A DNA stretch of 64,000 nucleotides from Mayamaea pseudoterrestris (GCA_027923505.1 BROI01000011.1:372001-436000), one strand, 5' to 3'. Counted from the stretch's first letter, positions 29,686 to 40,684 are shown. Program-made: numbers and translations. The notes: generated by a model from the sequence alone, not told the origin.

Positions 29686-32600
29686 TTATTCTATACCAGC
29701 CAGGATTTTCCGACAGTAATCATTCTCGGCTGCTTCGTTGCTTTCAAGTTGATACCACTCCCAGAAAGGAATGTGGATGACTTTCCAGCCCAAGAGCTCA
29801 AGCAAATGTTCCTTGAGTACGGACGAACCATTCATTTTTTGTCGGTCGCCCCTCCAACGAAATTGGTACTCGAATTTCCCGTTAATCGGCTTAGAAAAAC
29901 CAGCTTCAACATCACTGTCAAACTCAATCTCATTTATGTAGTGAGCTGGACCGTCCACTTCAATTGCAATCTTCTTTTCAACATTGGCCATGTCAATTGA
30001 TAATACCTCATATGGTGAGTCAGGGACGTTGACTCTATACTCTTCGCGCAACGTGTGCATGGTAATTATAAATTCGTCTACATGCTGAAACCCGACCCTG
30101 TGCAGGCCCTCAGAGACGTCGCGCTGGATTTTGCTCGTACTCAGCTTGAGTTCCAAAATTGTATCAGTAGTGTGATCAAATGACTTTGACAGAGACGGTT
30201 CCTGCCAGCCGTTAGGGAAATTTAATGGAAGTGAAAGCCCACCATTACCACCCACGAGGCACATGGCCGTTTGTACGTAAACAAGTGTCATAATTGCCTG
30301 AGGCTGCAGACCGCTGTCGCCGTGTGCTTTGGTAAGCATGGCCGGATCTTGGCTGTCATCGAGCCCAACAAGTCCAGCGTACAGTCTCCGCATCAGAGGT
30401 TCAGGAAAGGCCCAGAAGACTGCACAGCTCCAAGCTATATTCGCGAGCTCTTGCCGAAGAAAGATACGAGCAATTCCTTGCGATAATTGTTTATGGCCCG
30501 TGTCGCCCAGAGCGACTGACAAATATTCAGTTAAAGTTTCCAGTAGCGCTCCAGGTTCGGCGTCGACACTTCCCATGGACCAGAAAAAGTTGGCCAATTC
30601 TTGCCCTTTAAAAGTATTCATCACGTTTGCACGTCCATTTACATTTTCTTGAAGGCGCCGTTGCACCTCATCTCTTGCAGACTCGATGAACCGAGTGTGT
30701 TTTAACCCAAGTACCGCAAATGCCCAAGCTATCAGACAAAGATCTTGCGGTTTAAGTTTCCGAAGATCATCAAAATTAGTCAAAGTGGCATCAGCCACTG
30801 TTTTGAAAAGTTTCTGCATCAGCTTCTCCCCGATATCAAGATACGATGTCGTATACACGACGAGACGACCGTTGCCAGAAGCGAGTCGTGAAGCAGGTTG
30901 GCGCGTCGAAACGTCCTCCGCTAGTTGTGCCTGCCGGGCAAATGCCCATACCAAGTTCGCAAGGCCTTGCGTTGAAAAGTCGTTGATGCCACGTCCTTTA
31001 GGATATTTCGAGCTCGCTTCGACGCCACCCACAAGATATTCGGTAGTAGCCTTGAAAAGGGCAGGAAAACGTATGCCTACCCTTGAAAAGCTCCATAGCA
31101 CATCCTTAATCTCCTGCGGCTTGAACTGGTCTGGTCGACGCATGAGCTCCTTTCCTGCCAAGCCGAATACATACGTGACTTGATCGGTTATTTTGGGTCG
31201 CTTGACGACGAGCGACGTATCAAAGGCATCAATGTCTTCCACCGGCATTTCTGCCGTCGCCACAGCCCACAAAATATTTGACAACTCCTGTGGCTTTGCG
31301 TCTGATATCATTTGCGGTGTAAGTCGAGCCAGGATTCCTCTGTATAGTTTCGGGTCAAAGTATTTCATCGTCGCCAAGCTCCAGAGAGTAGTTCCAATAT
31401 CCTGCGTTGCCACAGTCCGTCGTGGATTGTTAAATTCCCGACAAATTCTCTCCAGCAACTCCGGAATAGATCTCGCACTAGTGTCCTCGACTAGCCTCGC
31501 CAAAGACCATGCCATATTGTTGAGCTCCTGTGAACGAAACTTGTGCAGGATTGGCAGGGCGGATGAGGCAATTAAGTCTACGAACTCGGAGGTCAATTTG
31601 GCATCATCATTGGGAGACTGGCTCGAAATAACCAGGTAATTGTTGACATTATTTTGCACTGACGAGGTAGGCAGCCCAAAGCCCAGGGTTGAAAATCCCC
31701 ATATTGTATTCGCCAGCTCCTGCGATTTCATGGATGCAACGATACGACCGTCCTCGAGTAGCGTTTGCGCCGTCACTCGCAATATGTCCGAAGCCGCCGT
31801 CTCCTCCTGGCTCGTGAGTCCAGTGTCTCGCAGCTTGTGCTGACCACTGAGCAGGGCTGCAACGCCCCATACCGTGTTACTCCACTCCTGCGGCTTGAAG
31901 CGACGTTTAAAGTCTGGATACTCGACTAAAAGGACTGACACAAACTCCAAAACGTCGCCCACAGTTTCCGACGCTTCCTCTAATTGCGCCGTTGCCATGC
32001 TCCAAATCGAGTTGCTCCATTCCTGAGGTTTGAGCAAGTCTACAGTTGCATTATTGTCTTCATTCAATTGCAGTAGTTCATTTCGTTGTCTTTGCATCAT
32101 GGCTTGCAAAACGACGCAACAAACTTGGGAGGACGCTCGACCGGCCGTGGCAAAGCTCCATAGCAAATTGGCATATTCCTGCATTTGAAAGGGTCGTCGA
32201 TTGCGATTACTATCCGTGCTTGCCATTTCCAATAGAAAAATGCCTATATAGTCAAGTAACAGTCCAGCCACGCGCGACAGCGCTGGAATCCATGCGCCAT
32301 GACTGCTCACCGATCCCGTCGCTTGCCTTTGCTTGGCGGCGTCTAAGACATGCTTCCGCACCTCTTTGGCACTCGCGACCAGTGCATCTTGGTTGGACGT
32401 GGCCTCCAAATCGACCGCCAGTACACTCTGCGGCGGCGCAATCTTGAGCTTGGCCAGTGCCCAGCCAATGTTGGCAAGCTCGCGCGAGTCAAACTGAAAG
32501 TTTGGTTTGATACTTTGACTGTCATTATTAATGTTTAACGTGTCACTGCCTGCTTCTGATGCAAGCGCCTCGGCAATGCTCGCCAAAAAGAGGGCAAACC

Positions 32601-33087
32601 GCGGATCCGTCAAAATGTTGGCGCGCGCATTGACTCGCTCCATCGGCGCATTGTAATGCTGCGGCGGCGTCACGGAATGCTTGGCCAGTCGGTGAATGGC
32701 CGTGCTAAAGTTGACCGAGCTCAAGGCGCCGCCGCAAGCGACGTTTCCCAGTGGTTTGGTCTGCAAGAGTTGCAAGACTTGGGAGGCTTCGGTGCACGAG
32801 ACAATCTCCTTGTTGAAGCGGATTTGGTCTACATTTCCTGACCAAGTAGAAGCTGATTTGTTAGGTATTCGAGGTCTTCTTTGGTTTGGCTGGTTTCTTC
32901 TGTCATTGAAGCTTGATTGTGATGGAGGACGACGATAGCTTGGTTGACTGTAGAGGCGAAAGGTTGATTGATGCCTTAAAGTCGGCAGGGTCTCGACACG
33001 GAATGAGTGAGCCTCATGCAGTAAGGCTAACAGTAGGCAAAGTGATAAGCTTCTCGCACATCGTCTTATCCTTGATCTTGAATTCAT
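29686..33087 (-). CDS. RAP-domain octotricopeptide-type RNA-binding protein, plastid-type targeting
   Basis: A single exon encodes 1133 residues. The N-terminus has a signal peptide (hydrophobic 13-23, LCLLLALLHEAHS) followed at residue 29 by Phe (HSFRVET). In diatoms Phe directly after the cleavage site is the signature of bipartite plastid targeting. The middle holds at least a dozen degenerate 38-residue helical repeats with the core QEL.N..W..A, for example PQEWSNSIWSMATAQL, SQELANTIWGFSTLG, SQELNNMAWSLARLV, PQELSNILWAVATAEM and RQELANIAWSCAVFW. The last about 75 residues form a RAP domain (IAIEVDGPAHYI, then LKEHLLELLGWKVIHIPFWEW). Proteins of this architecture act in chloroplast and mitochondrial RNA maturation or translation. 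The RNA target is unknown. Confidence 0.88.
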   Translation of the reverse strand: MNSRSRIRRCARSLSLCLLLALLHEAHSFRVETLPTLRHQSTFRLYSQPSYRRPPSQSSFNDRRNQPNQRRPRIPNKSASTWSGNVDQIRFNKEIVSCTEASQVLQLLQTKPLGNVACGGALSSVNFSTAIHRLAKHSVTPPQHYNAPMERVNARANILTDPRFALFLASIAEALASEAGSDTLNINNDSQSIKPNFQFDSRELANIGWALAKLKIAPPQSVLAVDLEATSNQDALVASAKEVRKHVLDAAKQRQATGSVSSHGAWIPALSRVAGLLLDYIGIFLLEMASTDSNRNRRPFQMQEYANLLWSFATAGRASSQVCCVVLQAMMQRQRNELLQLNEDNNATVDLLKPQEWSNSIWSMATAQLEEASETVGDVLEFVSVLLVEYPDFKRRFKPQEWSNTVWGVAALLSGQHKLRDTGLTSQEETAASDILRVTAQTLLEDGRIVASMKSQELANTIWGFSTLGFGLPTSSVQNNVNNYLVISSQSPNDDAKLTSEFVDLIASSALPILHKFRSQELNNMAWSLARLVEDTSARSIPELLERICREFNNPRRTVATQDIGTTLWSLATMKYFDPKLYRGILARLTPQMISDAKPQELSNILWAVATAEMPVEDIDAFDTSLVVKRPKITDQVTYVFGLAGKELMRRPDQFKPQEIKDVLWSFSRVGIRFPALFKATTEYLVGGVEASSKYPKGRGINDFSTQGLANLVWAFARQAQLAEDVSTRQPASRLASGNGRLVVYTTSYLDIGEKLMQKLFKTVADATLTNFDDLRKLKPQDLCLIAWAFAVLGLKHTRFIESARDEVQRRLQENVNGRANVMNTFKGQELANFFWSMGSVDAEPGALLETLTEYLSVALGDTGHKQLSQGIARIFLRQELANIAWSCAVFWAFPEPLMRRLYAGLVGLDDSQDPAMLTKAHGDSGLQPQAIMTLVYVQTAMCLVGGNGGLSLPLNFPNGWQEPSLSKSFDHTTDTILELKLSTSKIQRDVSEGLHRVGFQHVDEFIITMHTLREEYRVNVPDSPYEVLSIDMANVEKKIAIEVDGPAHYINEIEFDSDVEAGFSKPINGKFEYQFRWRGDRQKMNGSSVLKEHLLELLGWKVIHIPFWEWYQLESNEAAENDYCRKILAGIE

Positions 33088-34017
33088 GATGCAGCTACTT
33101 GCATCGGTAGAGCCATTCCATGCAAACTTCCATCATGATGGTCGCGATGAAGATTTGAGTTGATGGTTCCGCATCCAATCAGTACCGTTGCGAGTGGAAT
33201 GTGGAACGCCGCCTTTCAAACTCAGATGGCGCATCACTTGGAGTCGACGTGGGCTACTTTTTAAAAGGAGAAGGAGGACTTCCGCACCGGTTAGTGAGCA
33301 ATGTTGGCTGCAGTGTATAAGCATGCATTTCTGCCATGAAAGTAAGTGGGACAGTTTTCCCAACCGCAAGCTATGAGTATGGCTTTATAGACTTGCTTGT
33401 GAAGAGTCGCTAAATGGCATCCGGGAGAAATCAAGCTATAAAGTTAGCGACGACAATGCGTCTGGTCCAACACATCAGCTGAAAGGCTTTACTACTATGC
33501 TATCTGGCTAGCTGGACGAGATACCATTGATGCCGCAATTTCAAAGCCTGAAGAAGGGAGCTCACTTCCATTATTGACGAATGCTCATCCTCAACAACAG
33601 AACAACTTGCAGCCACGTGACGCCAGCATGACCCAAGGAACGACCATTTAGCTTCCCTTTTATTTAACGTCGGTCCTGATTGACAGCAATGTGACTTCCA
33701 TGCGCATTCATAATACAGGATTGACTTGCCCAGCCCCTCCAAGCTCGGCATAAATGAATAGCTCAATAATTCAATATCCGTGAACAAGAAGCTTGAACCT
33801 TCGCGTTACGTTATAGCTCGCGTTCCTTGGCATGTTCCCTGGGCCTACTTGAAATTTATTGGCTCCTCGAACAGCCGACGACCAAAGCAATCGAGCCTCA
33901 CAATATCGGAGCATCCTTAGTTACCGCAAGGAAGCACCAAATCAGAGACTCACCACTGCTTGACTTATCATCACCAGTTCGAGCCAGGCGCTTACAAGTC
34001 AAACCTACAATCCAGCC
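33088..34017. other. gene-free stretch between divergent genes
   Basis: A 930-bp region between the RAP gene and cyclase copy 2. Open frames up to about 95 codons are present on both strands but none has a recognisable product. It should contain both promoters; no clear CRE palindrome was seen. Confidence 0.35.
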
Positions 34018-37000
34018 ATGCCGTTTCAGTCAAGCACGTCAATGCAAGGATCAATTGCCAGCTGCCATAGCAGCCAGCAGAGCGAAAGTCACATAGACGA
34101 TAGCACTACCTCAACCGGCAATGGTACCTCCAATGCAAGCACTACCAACTACCACGAGATTGCTGAAGCAAGACACAAGCTCTTCATTGACGAAAGCAAG
34201 CAAGTCGCCAAGCTCAAGATAGTGATGATTTGCATTATGGTTCTCGCTGCCATTGCTGTCGTTTCGACAGTGTATTATGAATCACACCAAAGTCAATCTG
34301 AGGCCCTCGAGTCGGCGTTCTATTCGAGTGCTGAGAAACTCTTAGGTAAGATGACAGGAAATGCACCATTCGTTTTGGCTCGCTCGGCGTTCTGTGCACC
34401 TCACACGCATCCTTTTTAAAATAGACACCTTTCATAACATTGCGCAGGAAAAGCTTGGTGCATTAAGCTCATTGACTGTCGCGGCTACAGCTCACGGAGT
34501 CGATACAGGTAGCCACTGGCCATTCCTTTCGCTGTCCTACTTCCAGCACAGAGCGATAACCACCCGCACATTGTCTGGTGCTTTGCTCATTACCATGAAC
34601 CCGTTGGTTACCCAAAAGATGCGGAGCGAGTGGGAGTCTTATTCCTTCAACAGCACCGACGCGGCTTGGCACAGTGAAGGATTGGAGTACGAGAGTCAAT
34701 TAGGATATAAAGATTTTGGCGTGTCTTTCGATGCGTCGCATGTCGCGCAGCGTCTCACACTCGATCCTGACTTGAAACTTACTGGATTGGCCAATCGAAT
34801 CTTTACACTTGACGACAAAGGTGATGCCATCATTGATACCTCTCAGGGGCCCTACCTTCCAACTTGGCAAACGTCACCAGTATTCATCAGGACCCTTGTC
34901 AATAGAAATCTATTGACTGACCCTGCGGCAACAGCACCAGCAAATGAAAGCATTTCAACAGGCAGCGTAGTCTTTGGCGGTTTCGAACTGAGTGACGATG
35001 ACCTCGGCAGAGAAACGGAGACTCCGGAGACCAAGCTTTACACCGCACTCTTGAGCATTGCCAAAAAACGGCCGTCCCCATACGTTACAAGTCCTTTGAC
35101 TCGGTAAGTAGCGAAATCAAAAGTGTAGCCTTCTGATCATCTAGTTCATGCCGAACACGTACTTACGCCACCGTCTTTCCTGCATTGTGACAGTGCGTAT
35201 TTGCCAATATTCGATAGCTTTGACGAGGCAACCAAGAAGCCAGTTGCCTTAATGACGGCTTTGATCCGGTGGGAAAGCTATTTTGTCGGCATCCTGCCCA
35301 CCTCTATCCGGGGCATCAACATGGTACTTGACAACAACTGCGGCAACGTTTACACTTTCAAAATCAACGGGCATGAGCCCGATCCAGTTGGTTTAGGTGA
35401 CGAGCATGATGACCGATTCCACAAGTTTGGTCGCATGGCTACCTTTGCAGATGTGCATACAGTTGACGATGGCAGTCCAGATGGAATTCCGCTAAACGAA
35501 GGCCAGTGTCCCTTCCAAATCACTGCATATCCAAATGACATTATGCACGAGGACTATCATACAAACATGCCAGCATTCATCGCGTTCGCCGTCGCCATGG
35601 TCTTCCTCTTCACCTTCATTATGTTTCTGCTTTATGACCGACTCGTTGATCGCCGGCAGAACCTTGTACTTCGTCGAGCGGAACAAACAACAGCCATAGT
35701 CACTTCTCTTTTTCCAAAATCGGTAGCTGATAAGATCATTATGCAGCAAATGAGCATGGATTCCCTTGTTTCAAAAAATCAGAAGTTGAAAACATTCCTC
35801 GACGGAGCCGATGAGGGTAACACATGCATAGCTGACCTCTTTCCAGCTTGCACCGTTTTATATGCAGACATTGCTGGTAAAGATGCTAGGGTACTGCGTC
35901 CAGGAATCTGTACGACGAAATAGCCTCACACTGTCTTTGTACTCTACCCAGGATTCACTGCTTGGTCGTCAACCCGAGATCCATCGCAAGTATTCCAATT
36001 GCTTGAATCCATCTACAACTCATTCGATGAGATTGCAAAGAATCGAAAGGTGTTCAAGGTCGAAACAATTGGAGATTGCTATGGTAGGTGCTCAATCCGC
36101 TCGTCTGCAATTACCTGACATAATTTTTGCACTCAATGTTCTTTCTCCAATTAAAGTTGCCGTCACTGGACTTCCAGATCCACAGGCGAATCATGCGGTT
36201 ATCATGGCTCGGTTTGCCAGTGAATGTTTAGCTAAAATGAACGATGTTACTCGCAAACTTGAAACAATACTTGGACCAGACACGAGAGAGCTCGCTCTCA
36301 GAATCGGGCTGCATTCTGGTCCGGTAACTGCTGGTGTTCTTCGCGGCGATAAGAGTCGTTTTCAACTGTTCGGCGCGACTGTAAATGATGCAGCGCGGAT
36401 GGAGTCGTAAGTAGTGATGCTGCAGCATTCGAGACCGTCTTCCATTGTCCAAACACATTCCTCTTATAGCATAATGCTTCCTCTCGCTCAGATCTGGTGT
36501 GAAGGGACGTATACAAGTTTCCCAGGACACAGCAAACATTCTTGTACTCGCCGGTAAAGGTAGGTCGAAATCGGCTTGCAATATTTAAATGAATTCGAAG
36601 AACCTGGACGCAGCTCACGCACTTTTAAATCATTGCAGAACATTGGCTGACGCCTCGGGACGACTCCGTCGATGCCGTAGGAAAAGGCGTGCTTAAAACA
36701 TTCTGGCTCAATGTGCGCACTAGCAAGGGCACCAGTGGCGTCTCTAGTGGCAACAGCACAGCTCACGAGGAATCCGTCGTTGATGCCGAGATACCAGCCA
36801 GCCAAGGATCTGAGATGCAGAGCAGAACTGGGCGCATGGTGGATTGGATGACTGAGCTTTTGGGCGATTATCTCAAACAAACCATTGCCAAGCGTATACA
36901 TGATCCACCTCTTGACGGAGTTGCTTATTCTGACGTTAAGGTTGATAAGGATCTGGTCGCCATCGATGAGGTCGTTGAGGCAATCGTGTTGCCAATGTTG

Positions 37001-38032
37001 GCTGGAAAGGACGCTCGGGCGCAAAACGACTGGCGAAGTATCGAAATTGATGAGGTTGTTGCCGAACAACTTCGCAAATATGTGTCGGCCATTGCGTCCA
37101 TGTACAGAGACAACCCATTCCACAACTTTGCCCACGCTTGTCATGTCACAATGAGTGTCGCCAAGCATCTCAAACGGATTGTTGCACCAGATATTGAATT
37201 TAGCGCGGAGGAACGCAAGGCCGCCATCAAAAGTAAGGGTGACGCCATGGCAATTCTGCATGACTACACCCACGGCATTAACTCCGATCCCTTGACACAT
37301 TTTGCAATTCTGTTCAGCGGTCTCGTGCATGATGTAGACCACCGAGGAATCTCTAACGCACAGCTTGAAAAGGAGGAACCAGCTATTGCTGCGCATTTCA
37401 AGCACCAAAGTTTGGCCGAGCAAAACTCGCTTGAAATTGCTTGGACGCTCCTCCAGTCGCCCGACTTTTCAGACTTGCGACGCTGCCTCTTCCGTACCAT
37501 GGAGGAAACGTCACGCTTTCGCCAAGTGATTGTTAATGCCGTCATGGCAACGGACATTTTTGACAAGAAGCTTAATCAGTTGCGCAAAAACCGCTGGGAA
37601 AAAGCTTTCGCTCCTGAAGATGGAAGCACTATCGGTGTTGATAGAAACGCTTTGAGAGCCACCATTGTCTTGGAGCATATCATTCAAGCAAGTGACGTCT
37701 CCCATACCATGCAGCATTGGCACGTTTACCGCAAGTGGAACCGTTTATTGTTTCATGAACTGACGCTTGCTTACCGTTCGGGCAAAATGGCAGCTGATCC
37801 AGCGTCATTTTGGTACAAGGGCGAATTAGGCTTCTTTGATGGCTACATCATACCCTTGGCAAAAAAGTTAAAGGATTGCAAGGTATTTGGTGTCAGCAGT
37901 GATGAATGTTTGAATTATGCCATGCGTAATAGAGCAGAGTGGGAAGTGCGAGGCGAGGAAGCCGTTGCCGAAATGGTGAGGGAGTTTGACGACCTTGCTG
38001 ACGCATGCGCCGAAGAGAGGCTGTTCATTTGA
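34018..38032 (+). CDS. Receptor-type nucleotide cyclase fused to cyclic-nucleotide phosphodiesterase (copy 2)
   Basis: Seven exons (34018-34345, 34425-35103, 35194-35876, 35952-36083, 36157-36406, 36492-36559, 36639-38032) total 3534 bp, 1177 residues. Layout equals copy 1: two membrane helices around an ectodomain (HNIAQEKLGALSSLTVAATA; TSLFPKSVADK after the second helix), then cyclase, then PDE. The cyclase keeps IGDCYVAVTGLPDPQANH and Glu/Gln at the purine-contact positions, but FGATVNDAARMES differs from FGDTVNTASRMES of copy 1 while keeping the key Asn and Arg. The first metal site reads YADIAGFTAW. The PDE has HNFAHACH and HDVDHRGISN. Exons 2, 3 and 4 have the same lengths as in copy 1 (679, 683, 132). 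Exon 5 here (250) equals copy 1 exons 5 plus 6 (209 and 41), and an extra intron (36560-36638) interrupts LAGK/EHWLT. Confidence 0.9.
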
Positions 38033-38398
38033 GTCGCCTGAGTAAATCTGTAGCGATCTTTGTTACAACATGTTATTACACCGAAAGCAGTAGTGCTGCA
38101 GTATGCGTTGTTCCAAGCGGCATTATAGCAAAGCGTGCCTCTGCTGTCGTTCATCGTCTCTTGAGGACGAGGTGCCCTTTCACACACAATTCCCGTCGCC
38201 GCCCGAGCCGTTTCACTCCACTACTTGCCGGACGGAAGTATAGTCTTTCTGACCTTCGCGTTAATTGTTGTCTTATCTCGTTCACTAATGTTCAAATATG
38301 AGTCTCCGCTTGCGTCCTGACGCTAGCGTTGATGCATTCGCTCACACAGCGTCCCTTGCCTTCGAGTTCCGCGAGACACATTGCTGCGACCATCAATC
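38033..38398. other. gene-free stretch between convergent genes
   Basis: 3' regions of cyclase copy 2 and the UBA-like gene. No feature recognised. Confidence 0.4.
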
Positions 38399-39178
38399 TT
38401 ATCCAGTAAACCACGGTTCACTTTCATCTGGTCCTGGCTTGAGATTGGGCCAGACGTTTTGGTCAGGCGTTCCGCCGCGAAACAGTTCATCGCGGTCCCT
38501 CTCCGCTTGCAGGCGAAAGCGTTCCTCCTTTCGCTCCTGGAACTCCTCCTCCCTTTCGAGTTCATACAAGTCCTTGTCGACTGAGCTTGCAGTAGTCGAT
38601 GAATCTTGATTGTTATCACTGCTAGCAATGTTACTTGAATAATTCTTGCGCCGCGCCATGGAGATGAGCGTCCACGCCTCCAAAATGTCACCCTTGCAGG
38701 CTTCCAGCGCCCAGCAAGCGTCGTCCGCGCCGCAAAAAGCCTTGTTCATTAGATTGACAACCTTGCGATCCGATGGCTCAAAGTAGCAGGGAATGTTGGA
38801 TGCGAGTGAGCGACCGAGGCTTGGTAGTAGATTGTTCACTTCGGTGCCAGTCGAGTCGAACTGAAAGAGTCGTTCCTCGTTGATTTTGGCTTTCTCACTG
38901 TTATCAGCCGGTAACTCAACATAATCGTCGTCGTCTTCATCATCGTCATCATCTGTACTCTTCGGACTAGTAGGTGATGGAGCTCGTCGAGGCGGCAAGG
39001 GATCTTCATAGAGGCGAGCGAGGAAGCGTTTCGATTGACAATGGTCGATGTTGCACACAGTTGCCGAACTTGCTACCGGTAGCTTCATTGGAGGTGAAAC
39101 AAATGCATGAATTTGCGAAAGCAAAAGCGTTCCAAGAAGCGACGTGAGACGTGTATAGCAGCGAGTAGTAGAGGGCAT
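38399..39178 (-). CDS. Plastid-targeted protein with UBA/CUE-like helical segment
   Basis: The frame encodes 259 residues from the ATG at 39178; the open frame continues upstream but that part is the shared promoter. LTSLLGTLLLSQIHA is a signal peptide and is followed by Phe26 (HAFVSPP), matching the ASAFAP-type plastid import motif of diatoms. Residues 75-90 are a poly-Asp/Glu run. The segment NLMNKAFCGADDACWALEA, then CKGDILEAWTLISMARR (about 143-177), has the length and helix pattern of a UBA/CUE-like three-helix bundle (ALEACKGDILEAW). The rest is charged helix (YELEREEEFQERKEERFRL) ending in GPDESEPWFTG. Plastid location is well supported by the motif; function is unknown and the UBA-like label is tentative. 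Confidence 0.72.
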   Translation of the reverse strand: MPSTTRCYTRLTSLLGTLLLSQIHAFVSPPMKLPVASSATVCNIDHCQSKRFLARLYEDPLPPRRAPSPTSPKSTDDDDDEDDDDYVELPADNSEKAKINEERLFQFDSTGTEVNNLLPSLGRSLASNIPCYFEPSDRKVVNLMNKAFCGADDACWALEACKGDILEAWTLISMARRKNYSSNIASSDNNQDSSTTASSVDKDLYELEREEEFQERKEERFRLQAERDRDELFRGGTPDQNVWPNLKPGPDESEPWFTG

Positions 39179-39353
39179 GATGGATGGAAAATGGAAAGTA
39201 GGAGCTGCAAGTAAAAAATGGAAGGCAACAGATGCAAAACGTGAGCATCGGGCGATGTTTGCAGCAGTCGTGGTGCGACACGACGATTCGTCGTCAGCCG
39301 CGACAAATTTTGATTGCAAAGTTGCTCCATCAACTCATTCTACATGTCAAAGC
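39179..39353. promoter_or_regulatory. Short divergent intergenic region
   Basis: 175 bp separate the start codons of the plastid UBA-like gene and the small membrane protein gene, so both 5' regions overlap. No named element was seen. Confidence 0.4.
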
Positions 39354-39897
39354 ATGGACTCTTCTAGCAATCAAGACATTACATTTGACGACCTGTCCAA
39401 GCAGATTGACGCTTCAGGTCGTGAACTATCGGAATGGTAAGTTTGTCGGTGTCGCTGGAGGCGTCACGAGAGAAAAATCGAATGGAGCGTGACATGACAT
39501 GATTGCATATAAAATGAAACAAAACGGCCTTTATACATTGCGAGTAGATGCATGGAGCGGGAATATAGAAGCTTCGGGCTGCCATGATATTGATGGCTAC
39601 ATGCATGATGTGGCTCATGGCGCCCGCATATTCTCGTCTCACAAGTTACACTTTTCCTGCAGTCTGTTTTCACAGTACGGCATGACCTTTGCCGGAGTTT
39701 CCACTGCTACAGCTTACGCTGTTTATAGAAAGCCTCCCAATGGACTCGCCATTATGATTGGAGCAGGTGTTGCTGGAACAGTTGCCGACTTGGGCTACGC
39801 CTGGACGTCGGCCTGTCAAGTACAAGTCAAGCAGTGGAGTGACTTGCGCAAACTACAGGAGCAGCAGATTCAGGAGCATACGAGGCGGTCTAAATAA
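39354..39897 (+). CDS. Small two-helix membrane protein
   Basis: Two exons (39354-39436 and 39663-39897, a 226-bp intron) give 105 residues. The start is the ATG of MDSSSNQDITFDDLSKQID. After a hydrophilic 28-residue N-tail, ELSECLFSQYGMTFAGVSTA leads into a first hydrophobic segment. A short basic loop (YRKPPNGL) is followed by a second, Gly-rich helix (AIMIGAGVAGTVADLGYA). The tail WTSACQVQVKQWSDL is amphipathic and charged. The Gly-rich hairpin resembles in layout the MICOS subunit Mic10 and other small mitochondrial membrane proteins, but the residues do not match closely enough to name it. The splice frame and hydropathy make a real gene likely. Confidence 0.7.
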
Positions 39898-40684
39898 TTG
39901 AAGACGGAGTCAGCGATAGGGGTTCTTGTTTATCGGGTGCAAAATGAAACTCAGCTCGTTGACAAGTGCGCAAATGCTTGAGATGCTTTTTCGACAGCAT
40001 CCTTCAATTGTTACCCAGAGAATCCACGATGTCTGAGTGGTCGTACATTATTTGCTGCTCATGTTTAAAGTCTTGACATGGGCTTGTCTGCCTTTCGCTC
40101 TCGGAGTCAATCTGCAGTCGACAATCTCGGTCGCTCGGCGAATTAAGGTTCTCGGCGGAAATTATTGAAGGAAAGGAGCGGGCCGTCAGTATATTACGAC
40201 CCAATTACCATTTATAAAATGACGCTGCATTGCAGAGTCGTCGCTCGTCGCCTTGCTCGCTTCAACTATACTTTCAAATCCAAAGCTCCGCTAGCGAAGC
40301 AATTGGCGTTTCCAGCCCTTTAGCTTGCTTCACCGAGGAACATAGGCGACGAATACACTGTTTCTATTCATGCGGTTTTGGTTCTAAGTTCCTGGTGCTC
40401 TCACGTTCGAGGTTTACATCAGCGTTTCGCCATGGTTTTACTTCAGTAGCAGTAAGTACACTCTACATCACAGTACGTCAGCGACCTAAGTACGAAACGT
40501 GTTATAGTGAAAACTGTGTCACATGGTCGAACGAGCGCTGGCGAGTGGACGGCGAGGCGAAGCCCTTCGAGAAACCGCCACTATACAACGAGCAAAAGCA
40601 TCACCATACTTGCTCAAACTCTCTCCTTGCTTCCATTTGCGACAGCAAAACTATCTAGCACAATATATAAACTACCAGTGCATT
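39898..40684. other. gene-free stretch
   Basis: Upstream of the PP2A gene. Frames at 40230-40658 and 40523-40684 are open but without motifs; the second merely extends the PP2A frame upstream of its likely start. AT-rich ATATATAA occurs near 40660, shortly before the start codon. Confidence 0.4.

Noticed and set aside
36488-37423. Minus-strand open frame (311 codons) opposite the PDE domain of copy 2
   Set aside because: Shadow of the real exon; spans a splice junction of the true gene and has no family features.
40230-40658. 142-codon frame upstream of the PP2A B'' gene
   Set aside because: Composition not coding-like, no motif, and it overlaps the probable promoter and 5' UTR.
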